The notes beneath the pieces are model-generated. The model was given only the letters and a program-made list of their open reading frames with translations. It ran no database searches and was not told the origin of the DNA. The position numbers and the translations under genes are program-made. A DNA stretch of 64,000 nucleotides from Alteribacillus sp. YIM 98480 (GTDB taxonomy: Bacteria; Bacillota; Bacilli; Bacillales; Marinococcaceae), in NCBI RefSeq assembly GCF_009765375.1, contig NZ_VTOK01000008.1:1-64000 (forward strand), written 5' to 3'. Positions 7,204 to 16,173 of this stretch are shown one piece after another. Position 1 is the first letter of the stretch. The number at the start of each line of letters is the position of its first letter.

Positions 7204-7404
7204 TCAGCCACCTTTAATACATGTCATATCAGAACTTCCAACAGAAATGTTTAATTCTTGAAGAAGTGAAGAAAGATGTTTGTTTTCGACTAATATTTCT
7301 AAGGTTTGATTGGTAATAGGGATATCATGTTTTTTAAAGGTATGTACTGTCTCTCCCCAAATTTCCACAATTGCTTTTGATGACATATTTGATTGTATGA
7401 CCAA
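7204..7404 (-). CDS. Small hypothetical protein ending in a Cys-containing tail
   Basis: A 66-residue protein with an alternating helix/strand pattern and the tail SDMTCIKGG. No family was recognised. The start is set at a TTG (then VIQSNMSSK) because AAGGAGGGG lies six bases upstream; the in-frame ATG further upstream overlaps this ribosome site. It lies between the YdhK-like gene and the divergent secreted-peptide gene, so a role in metal handling is possible but unproven. Confidence 0.5.
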   Translation of the reverse strand: MVIQSNMSSKAIVEIWGETVHTFKKHDIPITNQTLEILVENKHLSSLLQELNISVGSSDMTCIKGG

Positions 7405-7618
7405 TTGTAACCCCTCCTTTTTCATCCTTTATTTGCCATTACTTTATACTTATCTCTTTATAATGTCGTTTGTTCTAATGATTTTCATCTTTACTGCACT
7501 CACTACAGTAATGTTCACTAAGATTCATAATATACACAAAGCTGTCAATTCATCTTCACAGTTCCTTGATAATTTTCATGCAAAATAGAAGTATCCAGAG
7601 ACAAAGGAGCTGATTACA

Positions 7619-7927
7619 TTGAAAAAAATATTTATCGGTGTGTTGTCATTAGGGTTAGTGGCTGCTGGTGGCATTACGGCAGTGTATGCTCAGAGTAGCA
7701 GCAACGATATGTCGGTAGTAAAAGCAGAGCAAATGGCGAATAGGAACAACATGCACCAAATGATGCACGATGAAATTGGCCCAATTAATTATGGACAAAT
7801 GAAGAAAGCGATGGAACAAGTTCATCCTGAATGGACGAAAGAGCAAGTAAAAGAAATGTACAATTCGATGCACGGCAAAAACAGCGCTGAACCTAGTGTG
7901 AATTTTGAAGAAATGAATGAAAATTAA
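7619..7927 (+). CDS. Secreted Met/His-rich small protein
   Basis: A 102-residue exported protein starting at TTG (AAAGGAG eight bases upstream). Residues 1-25 form a signal peptide ending AVYAQ. The mature part is rich in Met and His (NNMHQMMHDE) and contains HPEWTKEQVKEMYNSMHG, a helix with His/Met ends. Met/His clusters suggest a periplasmic-side copper or silver binding peptide, but this is inferred from composition and from the surrounding copper genes. It is one of only two plus-strand genes in the window, has its own terminator and is divergent from the hypothetical gene to its left. Confidence 0.65.
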   Translation: MKKIFIGVLSLGLVAAGGITAVYAQSSSNDMSVVKAEQMANRNNMHQMMHDEIGPINYGQMKKAMEQVHPEWTKEQVKEMYNSMHGKNSAEPSVNFEEMNEN

Positions 7928-7944
7928 GAGATGACACATAGGAA

Positions 7945-7987
7945 TGCTGCCCTGGATTAGAAAGATAGATGCCAGGACAGCTTTTTC
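7945..7987 (+). terminator. Terminator after the secreted Met/His-rich protein gene
   Basis: GCTGCCCTGG pairs with CCAGGACAGC (one bulge) around an AT-rich loop and is followed by five T. The convergent minus-strand gene ends at its right border. Confidence 0.75.
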
Positions 7988-8938
7988 TTATGAATTATTT
8001 TGGCTTTTTCCTTCTTTAACTGTTTTTTCCCATGATTCCCCATTATCTTCTGTATAAAAGATATCCCTTTCCATAGTGGTTACCATTATTGTTTTAGAAG
8101 ACTCAGGGTTTTGTGCTATGTATTGAATAGCATCTTCCTCTTTTATATCCGGCTCCGGCATTTGTTCTGTTTCTCCGGACGAATCAATCACTTGTAGAGT
8201 CGTTTTTTCCCCAATCCCTTCAGCAGCAAGCATCTTACCGTCATGAGTAAATATTAAAGCTGGAACCGGGCTTACGTCTAATACTTGTTCAAATGTGTCT
8301 CCAGCATCCTGTGATAGAAATACTCCTTCCTCTGTACTTACGGCCACTGTGGATTTCTCTTCCGGATGAGCTGCAAGAGCTATAATATTTCCAGATACCC
8401 CGCCCATATCTCCTTTATCCCAATCCTTTGCTTCGTTGGTGGTTACATATAGGCCTGTATCCTCCATACTAGAGTTTGGGTGGGGATTTATCACATAGAT
8501 CGCTCCAGAGTTATATCCTGCCGACATGAGATGAAAATCCACTTCTCCTTCTAAACCCAAAACTTCCGTAGATTTTCCTTCATCGGTACTTTTGATAATA
8601 CCGAGTGGATTCTCATTATTCGTCTGTACGGAAGGGTGTCCGCTACTATAGAAGCCATCTGCCGTCATCGTAAATCCCATATAATCATGTCGCGGCCCTT
8701 CTACTCGGCTCCATATCCCCTCCTCAAATACCCTGAGGCCATCATGTACCGGAGTGAATGCTTTTTCTCCATCCTCTGTAAAACCAAGACCATGCATATG
8801 TGGAAATTCGACTTCTGCTGCATTCTCTTTTTCTTCTGCTTGTTCTTCTGAAACATCTGGTTCAGCTGAGTCTGTTCCACATCCCGTAATGATTGTTGCA
8901 GTTATTACACTTACAATAAAGGTACTTATAGGTTTCAT
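7988..8938 (-). CDS. BNR-like repeat lipoprotein (F510_1955 glycosylhydrolase family)
   Basis: A 316-residue lipoprotein with signal peptide and lipobox ITGC (Cys near residue 20), an acidic linker, then the family's opening FPHMHGLGFTEDGEKAF and several beta-propeller repeats marked by sSTDEGKS, TTNEAKDWDKG, SQDAGDTFEQV and TEDNGESWEK (Asp-box-like). Proteins of this kind are named glycosylhydrolases by homology to sialidase folds but are repeatedly found beside multicopper oxidase and Cop genes; their true role is unknown. The ATG overlaps the stop of the upstream membrane protein gene (ATGA), so translation is probably coupled. A longer upstream frame is a shadow of the neighbours. Confidence 0.75.
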   Translation of the reverse strand: MKPISTFIVSVITATIITGCGTDSAEPDVSEEQAEEKENAAEVEFPHMHGLGFTEDGEKAFTPVHDGLRVFEEGIWSRVEGPRHDYMGFTMTADGFYSSGHPSVQTNNENPLGIIKSTDEGKSTEVLGLEGEVDFHLMSAGYNSGAIYVINPHPNSSMEDTGLYVTTNEAKDWDKGDMGGVSGNIIALAAHPEEKSTVAVSTEEGVFLSQDAGDTFEQVLDVSPVPALIFTHDGKMLAAEGIGEKTTLQVIDSSGETEQMPEPDIKEEDAIQYIAQNPESSKTIMVTTMERDIFYTEDNGESWEKTVKEGKSQNNS

Positions 8939-9153
8939 AATACTTTTCCTTTCCGTTTTTTGATTGACATGATGATCATATAAATGACAAATCCCCCCAA
9001 GATGGGGATTCCCATCCAAAAACAAACGCGAAGCAAGAGAGAAAAATAGGCGGGATCTCCTACTGTTCCTGGCAAGAGAGTCCCAGCCATGACGAGACAA
9101 TGAAGGCCCAAAGCAATAAAAATCGAGGCAATCACCCACTCTACTCTTTTCAT
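8935..9153 (-). CDS. Small membrane protein with two transmembrane helices
   Basis: A 72-residue protein: a hydrophobic segment at about residues 6-25, a short loop, a second segment at about 38-63 and a basic tail KKRKGK. No family was recognised. It overlaps the kinase gene upstream and the lipoprotein gene downstream by four bases each (ATGA), placing it in one coupled transcript with the two-component system. It could be an accessory of the kinase or of the lipoprotein. Confidence 0.6.
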   Translation of the reverse strand: MKRVEWVIASIFIALGLHCLVMAGTLLPGTVGDPAYFSLLLRVCFWMGIPILGGFVIYMIIMSIKKRKGKVL

Positions 9154-10517
9154 TCGTCACCCTCCCTCGCTTCCGGAAAACACAGTGTAAAAGTTGTTCC
9201 TTTACCATCACAGCTTTCTACATCTATCGTTCCATATTGAAGTTCCGTCAATTGTTTCACAATGGCCAGCCCCAGACCTGTTCCCCCGAAGTCACGTGCC
9301 CGTGACTTTTCGATTCTATAGAAACGTTCAAAAATATGCGGGATTTCCTCAGAAGCGATTCCAAGTCCCGTGTCTGAGACCGTTCCTATTACTTTTCCAT
9401 CTTCCGCCAATACCTTGACTCGAACGCAGCCATGCTCTGTATACCGGACGGCGTTTTGTAGTAAATTCATAAAAATCTGTTCCAAACGAAAGCTGTCTCC
9501 CACGATATCGGGGATATCTTCCTCTATTTCCGTGACGAGAGTTATTTCTTTATCTCCAGCACTTGGTCTCACTTTTTCCACTGCTTTTTGTGCAATATGC
9601 CCAAGATGTACAAGCTCCAACTCCAATGGAAATCGTTCTTCTTCCATCCGTGATAACTCGAATAAATCTTCAATCAATCGATTCATTCGGTTGGCTTCGT
9701 CATGGATAATATGGATAAATTGTTGTCTTTGATCCTCATTTTGTTGAAGACCATTCTTTAATGCATGACTGTATCCTTGTATATAAGATAGAGGGGTGCG
9801 AAATTCATGAGAAACATTAGAAAAAAATTCACGCCTGTTGTCCCGATACCTTTTTAATTCTCGTGCAAGTTCATTCATGGAGCGAGCGAGAGACCCTAAT
9901 TCATCTCTTGTTGTAACAGGAACTTTCGTGTTCAGATCTCCACGTGCTAACTTCTTCGCTGTCTTTTCCATCATTTGAAGAGGATTTGTAAGTTTTTTGG
10001 AAAAGATAAATGTAAACCCCAGGGCCAAAAGAAGGGATCCGAGACCTGACAACCATAAAGCATTTTGTACTCGAACGGCTGAAGAACTCATCATATTTGA
10101 TGGAGAAAAAACATATATAGATGCAATAGCGTTATCTAAAACGGGTTTCCCAGCATAAAAGTAGTGTTGATTAGTCTTAGGATCAATATAACTTCCTATT
10201 TCCTCTGTTCCTGAGGATTTTTTACGCGGACTAAAGCTTTCCATTCCAGAGCTTTCTATTATTGTTTCTGTCTGATCAAAAACGATAATCTCCCGCACGG
10301 TTTCTGTAGACATAGAATCTACGAGCAAATCGACGTCTAGTCGATCTGCAGCTGAAAGCATGATAGCATATTGTGAAGCCATTTCTTCTGTTTCTTCCTT
10401 TAAATGTGTATGATTATAATTATTAAAAATCTCCAACATAACAAAACCAAGCGGAAGCAGGACGACAAGAAATAAAATCGTGATAGCGCCACCAAGCTTA
10501 TAAAAGATGGTATTCAT
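9150..10517 (-). CDS. Sensor histidine kinase of a two-component system
   Basis: A 455-residue membrane kinase. TM1 spans about residues 9-31, an extracellular domain 32-150, TM2 152-173, HAMP about 173-225, HisKA with phospho-acceptor His237 in FFSNVSHEFRTPLSY, then an ATPase domain with N box LLQNAVRYTEHG, G1 DTGLGI and G2 GGTGLGLAI. All catalytic elements are present. It overlaps its response regulator by four bases. The signal is not evident from the sensor domain; the surrounding copper genes suggest copper or another metal (inference). Confidence 0.9.
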   Translation of the reverse strand: MNTIFYKLGGAITILFLVVLLPLGFVMLEIFNNYNHTHLKEETEEMASQYAIMLSAADRLDVDLLVDSMSTETVREIIVFDQTETIIESSGMESFSPRKKSSGTEEIGSYIDPKTNQHYFYAGKPVLDNAIASIYVFSPSNMMSSSAVRVQNALWLSGLGSLLLALGFTFIFSKKLTNPLQMMEKTAKKLARGDLNTKVPVTTRDELGSLARSMNELARELKRYRDNRREFFSNVSHEFRTPLSYIQGYSHALKNGLQQNEDQRQQFIHIIHDEANRMNRLIEDLFELSRMEEERFPLELELVHLGHIAQKAVEKVRPSAGDKEITLVTEIEEDIPDIVGDSFRLEQIFMNLLQNAVRYTEHGCVRVKVLAEDGKVIGTVSDTGLGIASEEIPHIFERFYRIEKSRARDFGGTGLGLAIVKQLTELQYGTIDVESCDGKGTTFTLCFPEAREGDE

Positions 10518-11218
10518 TGGTTCATACCATCCGGAAAATTAAATTTATATCCGACTCCCCACACGGTTTTAATCGGGTTAAACGACAGTCTATTATTCTT
10601 TAGCTTGGTTCGGATATTTTTTATATGAGTATCAATCGTACGGGGATCATGCCATTCATTTATCGGCCAAACTTGCTCCATCACCTGTTCCCTGGTAAAC
10701 ACTCGTTTCGGACGATTTGCCAATAAAAATAAGATATCAAACTCTTTGGATGTAAGCTCAACAGGGGTGCTTGCTACTTTTACCTCATGACGCTCAATGT
10801 TTATGCATAATTCTCCAATTATTAAGTCTTGAGGTTTGTCGTGACCACCATGAGTGCTTCTTCTAAGTAATGCTTTTACGCGAGCAACAAGTTCTTCGGG
10901 AGCAAATGGTTTCATGAGATAATCGTCTGCTCCAAGATTAAGTCCCTTTACCCGATCTGCTACGTCGGTTTTTGCCGTAAGCATTAGAATTCCTGTATCT
11001 GCACGAACATGACGAACTTGTTTGCACACTTCCCATCCATCTACCCCGGGCATCATAATATCTAAAATAAGAGCATCATAGGATTGATCCTGCATCTTTT
11101 GTATCGCTTCTTCACCAGAATTTGCTTCATCCAAGCTATACCCTTCGTTCTGGAGATAAACATGAACTAATTGGCGCATCTGTTGTTCATCGTCTACGAT
11201 CAGTATACGTGCCACCAT
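10514..11218 (-). CDS. OmpR/PhoB-family response regulator
   Basis: A 234-residue regulator: receiver domain (residues 1-115) with the acidic pair Asp9/Asp10 in LIVDDE, phospho-acceptor Asp53 in LILDIMMPG, and Lys in LTAKTD; winged-helix DNA-binding domain (about 135-230) with LTSKEFDILFLLANRP, REQVMEQVW and DPRTIDTHIKNIRTKL. The ATG of MVARILIVDDE is used, preceded by GGGAGG at six bases; a longer frame starts inside that ribosome site. It is the first gene of the coupled regulator-kinase-membrane protein-lipoprotein operon and probably controls the copper genes nearby (inference). Confidence 0.92.
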   Translation of the reverse strand: MVARILIVDDEQQMRQLVHVYLQNEGYSLDEANSGEEAIQKMQDQSYDALILDIMMPGVDGWEVCKQVRHVRADTGILMLTAKTDVADRVKGLNLGADDYLMKPFAPEELVARVKALLRRSTHGGHDKPQDLIIGELCINIERHEVKVASTPVELTSKEFDILFLLANRPKRVFTREQVMEQVWPINEWHDPRTIDTHIKNIRTKLKNNRLSFNPIKTVWGVGYKFNFPDGMNQ

Positions 11219-11317
11219 TGTTCCTCCCATTCATTTCTACGTGTATAGTGTAGCGAATAATTATGGAATTTGTGTGAAGATCAAGAACTTCACCTTTTTG
11301 AAACAATCCCTATCTAT

Positions 11318-11787
11318 AAGAAAAGCGCAAGCGACTTAAAAGAAGGAAGTTCGGCTACGAGCGTCACGTCCTGTGACAACGCCGAACTGACTCCCATCCT
11401 GGGAGCCCGCGACAGGTTCTGGAGCTTTCGCGCAGGGTCGTCTGCGGCCCGGAGTCGAAAGGGAAGACATCAGACGTTCAGCTTATTTTAATGAACTTCT
11501 ACTAAAATCGCACACGTCGACGCATAGGATGTGCTCATGTCGCCAATGCCACAGGACGTGGTGTTTTTGGCGACGAGTGTGCAACGTAGAAGTCCCCACA
11601 TCGTGTGGAAGGACGTCCTGTGACAACGCTGAACTGGCTTGCACAGGAGGTGTTGACTTTTGCGTTGCGACAGGACGTTCGCGGTCTTAGCAAAAGTTCC
11701 TCTTTATTGTGTGCGCCTGAGCGGCTGGGCGCTGAAGCTAGACATCAAAAACGCCAAATATTTATAACTTCTTACCTTATAAAAAAC
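11318..11787. repeat. Modular intergenic repeat, copy 2 (longest)
   Basis: Three modules are visible. Module A (about 11318-11490: GAAGGAAGTTCGGCTACGAG, GTCACGTCCTGTGAC, CCCGCGACAGG, CTTTCGCGCAGGG) matches copy 3. A nested hairpin follows at 11510-11582 (GCACACGTCG...CGACGAGTGTGC with an inner GTCGCCAA/TTGGCGAC stem). Module B (11578-11707) matches copy 1, and module C (11708-11787, GAGCGGCTGGGCGCTGAAGC and a TTACC end) matches both. All copies point the same way. It fills the 640-bp gap upstream of the response regulator gene. Confidence 0.85.
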
Positions 11788-11823
11788 CCTTAAGACAGGA
11801 TCACCGCCTCTGTCTAAGGGTTC
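11781..11823 (-). terminator. Terminator after the DUF302 gene
   Basis: On the minus strand ACCCTTAGACAG pairs with CTGTCTTAAGGGT (one bulge) and runs into TTTTTTATA. It overlaps the end of repeat copy 2. Confidence 0.8.
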
Positions 11824-11857
11824 TCATTATGTAACAAACTCCTTTACTATACCTGTT

Positions 11858-12241
11858 TTAAACGGCTCGATCCAAGCATGCGATTAATCGGTCTTCAATA
11901 TCCTGTGCCAGCTCTTTGATCAATGGATCATTGACCATTTCTGTTAACGTCGTTGGTCGCGGCATGCCTATTTTCGTTTTCCCTGTATCTTCATAAACCA
12001 CGATTTTACATGGTAAGAAGTACCCTACCATTTGATTTTCTGATAACACACGCTGCGCTTCTTTTGGGTTACATACTTCCATCACATGATAAGGCTGGTC
12101 AAACGCAAAACCTTTATTTTGCAGTGTCTCTTTGATATCAAAGTGCCATAACACGCCGAATTTCTCGTCTTTTAAACTCTTCTCCAAAGCCGACATCGCC
12201 TCTTCTATGGATTGGGTTGTTTCAACAGTATAATGAAACAT
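11858..12241 (-). CDS. DUF302 family protein
   Basis: A 127-residue soluble protein matching the DUF302 pattern: N-terminal TVETTQSIEEAMSALEKSLKDEKFGVLWHFDIKETL split here by beta turns, the central MEVCNPKEAQRVLSEN and the PCKIVVYEDTGKTKIGMPRP segment with its conserved Cys. DUF302 proteins are common beside copper or sulfur-oxidation genes; function is unproven. AAAGGGG lies seven bases before the ATG. It is in line with the multicopper oxidase gene 70 bp upstream. Confidence 0.85.
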   Translation of the reverse strand: MFHYTVETTQSIEEAMSALEKSLKDEKFGVLWHFDIKETLQNKGFAFDQPYHVMEVCNPKEAQRVLSENQMVGYFLPCKIVVYEDTGKTKIGMPRPTTLTEMVNDPLIKELAQDIEDRLIACLDRAV

Positions 12242-12313
12242 GACCTCAGCCCCTTTCTATTTTTTTCTTTTATTGCCCGTTTTGGGATGACAACCATCAT
12301 TTTTTCTGTCACA

Positions 12314-13828
12314 TTATTCCGGCTGGTTTTCCCCACCTATCTCAAAAGGTGAATACACTCCTTGATAATCAACAACGGTTATCATACCAAGCTCTGCATG
12401 GTTATTGTCATGACAATGGAATAACCATTCCCCTATATTGTTTGCTTCAAAGTAAACGACATACTCTTCGCCGGGCCTCACATGAATCAAGTCTTTTACA
12501 ATGGGATAATCATATTCTTTTCCATTTTTTGAAGCTACTTGAAAACGATGACCATGTAAATGCATTGGATGATTCATCATTCCCGAATTCGTGATATTTA
12601 CTTTCACGATATCTCCTTCTTCGACTTTAATTGGAGAAGTGTTCGGAAATGTCTCACCATTGATTTGAAAGGACATTCCTTCTCCCATATTCATCCCCAT
12701 ACTTACGTCCATATCATAGGTAACATCTGGATCAGGTGTTTCCTCAAAAAGTAATTCTTCGCTTCCATAAGTCGTCCCATCTGCAATATCCGATCCGGAC
12801 GACACGGTCCAGTTAATTTTAGAGTCAGCACTGTTTTCGGAAACCACCGGAATTCTCATGTCTTCCGAATGTTCCACACCAGGGTTTTCAGCAATCACTT
12901 CCGATTCTTTCCCTTGTTTGGTATACGCTACATCAATTCTCTCCCCTGGTGCAATTTCTAATACCTGAGAAGAACCTTGCTCACCATTTATTTCTTCTGC
13001 ATCATTGGCAATCACTTTCATGGATCCTTCCGGAAAGACCAGCTGATGCTGCTGGTAACCTGCGTTCACAAACCGAAGTCTAGCTGTTTCTCCTTCTTCC
13101 ATCACTAATGTCTCGATAGCATCTCCAGCCTTTCCATTAACTGTAAAGGTGTCGTACAATTGTTTTGTATCCATTTCTCCATCTCCAGACATGTGGCCTC
13201 GCATCATTCCTCCCATGTTAAAAGCTCCTTGATCACGTGATCTAGTCGCCCATTCGTCTAAGATGAAAAATTCATCTCGATCATACTCTGGTTCTTTTTC
13301 TTCAATAACAAGCGACCCATATAAGCCTCGATCTACTTGCTCCGCACTATGTTGATGCGAATGATACCAATAGGTACCGGGGTCATTAGCAATAAATTCA
13401 TACGTAAAGGATTCCCCAGGCTCTACCGCATCTTGAGTGAGCCCCGGTACTCCGTCCATCCTATTAGGCAGGATGACACCGTGCCAATGAATCGTAACAG
13501 GAACACCTAATTCATTTTTTAGATGGACACGGACAAAGTCTCCTTCAGTCACTCGTAATGCTTCTCCAGGCACCGTCCCGTTATAAGTCCAGGCATTCAC
13601 CTTTTTTCCGTCCCCTAACTCCCATTTTGTTTCTTGCGCGGTCAGGTCGAAAGTTTTTACCGGACGATCTCCTGCTTCCTGAGCTCCAACCTCTAAAATA
13701 CTAATTCCATTTTGTGAACTCCCGTTATATTGGCTACTACCATTGTAAAAAGGGGAATTGATAAATAACCATCCACCAATAGCTAACAGAATAACGATTA
13801 ATATGGAACCAACTACTTTTCTGTTCAT
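12314..13828 (-). CDS. Multicopper oxidase
   Basis: A 504-residue exported oxidase. Residues 7-24 form a signal/anchor segment. Copper ligands are all visible: HWHG at 114-117, HSHQH at 156-160, then C-terminal HPMHLHGHRF and HCHDNNHAELGM, giving the type 1 centre (Cys with downstream Met) and the trinuclear cluster. A Met-rich stretch (MDVSMGMNMGEGM) precedes the third cupredoxin domain, as in cuprous oxidases such as CueO. The likely job is oxidation of Cu(I) to Cu(II) outside the membrane, using O2. The start is the ATG of MNRKVVG, with GGAGGTG eight bases upstream. It follows copB in the same orientation. Confidence 0.92.
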   Translation of the reverse strand: MNRKVVGSILIVILLAIGGWLFINSPFYNGSSQYNGSSQNGISILEVGAQEAGDRPVKTFDLTAQETKWELGDGKKVNAWTYNGTVPGEALRVTEGDFVRVHLKNELGVPVTIHWHGVILPNRMDGVPGLTQDAVEPGESFTYEFIANDPGTYWYHSHQHSAEQVDRGLYGSLVIEEKEPEYDRDEFFILDEWATRSRDQGAFNMGGMMRGHMSGDGEMDTKQLYDTFTVNGKAGDAIETLVMEEGETARLRFVNAGYQQHQLVFPEGSMKVIANDAEEINGEQGSSQVLEIAPGERIDVAYTKQGKESEVIAENPGVEHSEDMRIPVVSENSADSKINWTVSSGSDIADGTTYGSEELLFEETPDPDVTYDMDVSMGMNMGEGMSFQINGETFPNTSPIKVEEGDIVKVNITNSGMMNHPMHLHGHRFQVASKNGKEYDYPIVKDLIHVRPGEEYVVYFEANNIGEWLFHCHDNNHAELGMITVVDYQGVYSPFEIGGENQPE

Positions 13829-13935
13829 GCATTCTTCACCTCCATTATCCTTTCTGCTCATTTACCCATAGGTGTATGATAAAAAGTTTAACAGACTGCG
13901 CAAGTCTATATGCTTGCACAGCCATTCTAGAACAT

Positions 13936-16080
13936 TCATGCTTTCAATAGTTTAGCGTTAATCGCTACAATCACGGTACTTAAACTCATCAATATGGCAC
14001 CCGCTGCTGGACTTAACACCAGACCAACCGGCGCCAGGACACCCGCAGCAAGTGGAATCGCTGCAATATTATACCCGGTCGCCCACCATAGGTTTTGCAC
14101 CATTTTTCGGTAGGTCTTCTTGGATAAATCCATGAGTCCCACCACATCATTTGGATTGCTTTTGACAAGGATCACATCGGCGGTTTCCATCGCAACATCC
14201 GTTCCAGCTCCAATCGCAATACCTAAATCCGCTATGGCTAGGGCCGGGGCATCATTGACACCATCGCCTGTCATGGCAACCTTCCAACCCTTTTCTTGAA
14301 TCTTCTTTACTTGATTGGCTTTGTCATCGGGTAAAACTTCCGCGTACACTTCATCGATACCTAATTGCTTCGCTACCCAATTGGCCACTTTTTCATTGTC
14401 CCCTGTCAGCATAATGGAGTGTATACCCTTTTCTTTCAACCTTGCCACAGCTTCCTTCGCTGATTCACGGACCATATCTGCGAGCGAAATCATACCGATT
14501 AAGGTATCATCCATGAGAACAAAAATGACAGTCTTTCCTTCTTCCGACATTTGGTTAAAGAGATCTTTGTCATAGGTAAGGTTCTGGCTTTTCACATAAC
14601 CTGGGCTGACAGCATTTATTTTGTATCCGTCCACTTTTCCCTCAATGCCTTTCCCAGTAATCGACTGAAACTCCTCTATCTTCGCTAAGTTAATTCCCTT
14701 TTCCGTTGCATTTTTTACAATGCCGGCTGCGATAGGATGTTCTGATTGCTGTTCTAAGCTAGCGGCATAATATAAGACGTCTTCTTCAGTGTGACCTTCT
14801 CTAGGTACGATATCCGTTACACCGAATTCCCCTTTGGTCAAGGTACCGGTTTTGTCAAATACCACTGCATTTAAGTTCCTTGCTCCTTCAAAGTTCGCTC
14901 GATTGCGAATTAAAAGACCTTTCTTCGCTGAGATCGCTGTGGATACAGCAACAACAAGCGGTGCTGCCAAACCAAGGGCATGCGGACAAGTGATAACCAT
15001 GACAGTCACCATTCTCTGCAAAGCTACATCGAACGAATAACCCAGTAATAGCCAAATCGTTAAGGTGAGAAAGCCTGCCACCAATGCAAGGTAAAACAAC
15101 CACTTCGCTGCCCGGTTCGTTAAATCTTGGGTTTTTGACTTAGATTCCTGAGCTTCTTTGACCATCGTAATAACCTGAGATAAATAGGATTCCTCTCCCG
15201 TCTTTTCCACTTGAACGGTAAGAGATCCCTCTTTATTGACGGAACCACCGATGACTTCATCCCCAATAGACTTTTCTGCAGGAACCGATTCTCCTGTGAG
15301 CATCGCTTCATCAATGGCAGAGCTCCCATTCAAGATCGTACCGTCCACCGGTATTTTTTCACCGGGCTTGATAAGTACGCGGTCTTGATTACGTAAGTGG
15401 GAAACAGGGACATCTTCTACCTCATCCTTTTCATTCAATCGATGAGCTTCATTTGGCATCAGTTTCACTAACTGCTCCAGCGCATTGGATGCCCCCATAA
15501 TCGATCGCATTTCAATCCAATGACCCAGCAGCATAATATCAACGAGTGTCGCCAATTCCCAAAAAAGCTGATCTCCTTCCCAGCCGAACACCACCATCGT
15601 ACTGTAGCCATACGCAATGGTGATAGCCAGGCCGATAAGAGTCATCATTCCCGGGTTCTTTTCCCTTAACTCACTGGCGGCACCTGTAAGAAACGGCCAG
15701 CCTCCATAGAAAAAGACAACCGTAGATGGAACGAATAAAATATAGAGATCACCTGGGAATCTCCAGTCCACTCCAAGAAACATTTGAATCATTGGGGACA
15801 GAGCCAGAATTGGAATGCTTAAGATAAGAGAAATATAAAAACGTTTTTTAAAATCGGCAATCATTTCCCCATGGTCATGGTCTCCACCATGTCCATGATT
15901 ATGATGGTCACGTTCCCCGTGATTGTGGGAATGATGATGTTCCTTCTGATCATGTCCTTCGTACTTACTTTTATGGTGATCCTGCTTGTTATTTTGGTTG
16001 TCAGTGTGATGGCGATGTTCGTGGTGGTGGTGATGCTCATGATGATGTTGATCGGTATGTTGTTCGTTATCCTTTGCCAT
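13936..16080 (-). CDS. copB: CopB-type copper-exporting P-type ATPase
   Basis: A 714-residue P1B-type ATPase. Residues 1-70 are extremely His-rich, a likely metal-binding tail replacing the usual CXXC domains. Core motifs are TGES (262-265), membrane CPH (365-367), phosphorylated Asp409 in DKTGTLT, the HP motif SEHPIA and hinge GDGVNDAPA. The CPH signature places it in subgroup IB-3, which exports Cu(II), Cu(I) or Ag(I). The start is MAKDNE, with AAGGAG eight bases upstream; a longer frame lacks such a site. It lies between the SHOCT protein and the multicopper oxidase genes and probably forms an operon with them. Confidence 0.93.
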   Translation of the reverse strand: MAKDNEQHTDQHHHEHHHHHEHRHHTDNQNNKQDHHKSKYEGHDQKEHHHSHNHGERDHHNHGHGGDHDHGEMIADFKKRFYISLILSIPILALSPMIQMFLGVDWRFPGDLYILFVPSTVVFFYGGWPFLTGAASELREKNPGMMTLIGLAITIAYGYSTMVVFGWEGDQLFWELATLVDIMLLGHWIEMRSIMGASNALEQLVKLMPNEAHRLNEKDEVEDVPVSHLRNQDRVLIKPGEKIPVDGTILNGSSAIDEAMLTGESVPAEKSIGDEVIGGSVNKEGSLTVQVEKTGEESYLSQVITMVKEAQESKSKTQDLTNRAAKWLFYLALVAGFLTLTIWLLLGYSFDVALQRMVTVMVITCPHALGLAAPLVVAVSTAISAKKGLLIRNRANFEGARNLNAVVFDKTGTLTKGEFGVTDIVPREGHTEEDVLYYAASLEQQSEHPIAAGIVKNATEKGINLAKIEEFQSITGKGIEGKVDGYKINAVSPGYVKSQNLTYDKDLFNQMSEEGKTVIFVLMDDTLIGMISLADMVRESAKEAVARLKEKGIHSIMLTGDNEKVANWVAKQLGIDEVYAEVLPDDKANQVKKIQEKGWKVAMTGDGVNDAPALAIADLGIAIGAGTDVAMETADVILVKSNPNDVVGLMDLSKKTYRKMVQNLWWATGYNIAAIPLAAGVLAPVGLVLSPAAGAILMSLSTVIVAINAKLLKA

Positions 16081-16173
16081 GTTGCATTCTCCTTTTTGGC
16101 ACCCTGTTGCCATATCATACATGTATCATTGCACGAACCTCCGCAATTTCTTTATCTCCCTCCTTTTCCACCA

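Noticed and set aside
7988-9211. Long 407-codon version of the BNR-like lipoprotein gene
   Set aside because: Its first 91 codons overlap the small membrane protein and kinase genes in another frame; the internal ATG gives a normal lipoprotein signal.
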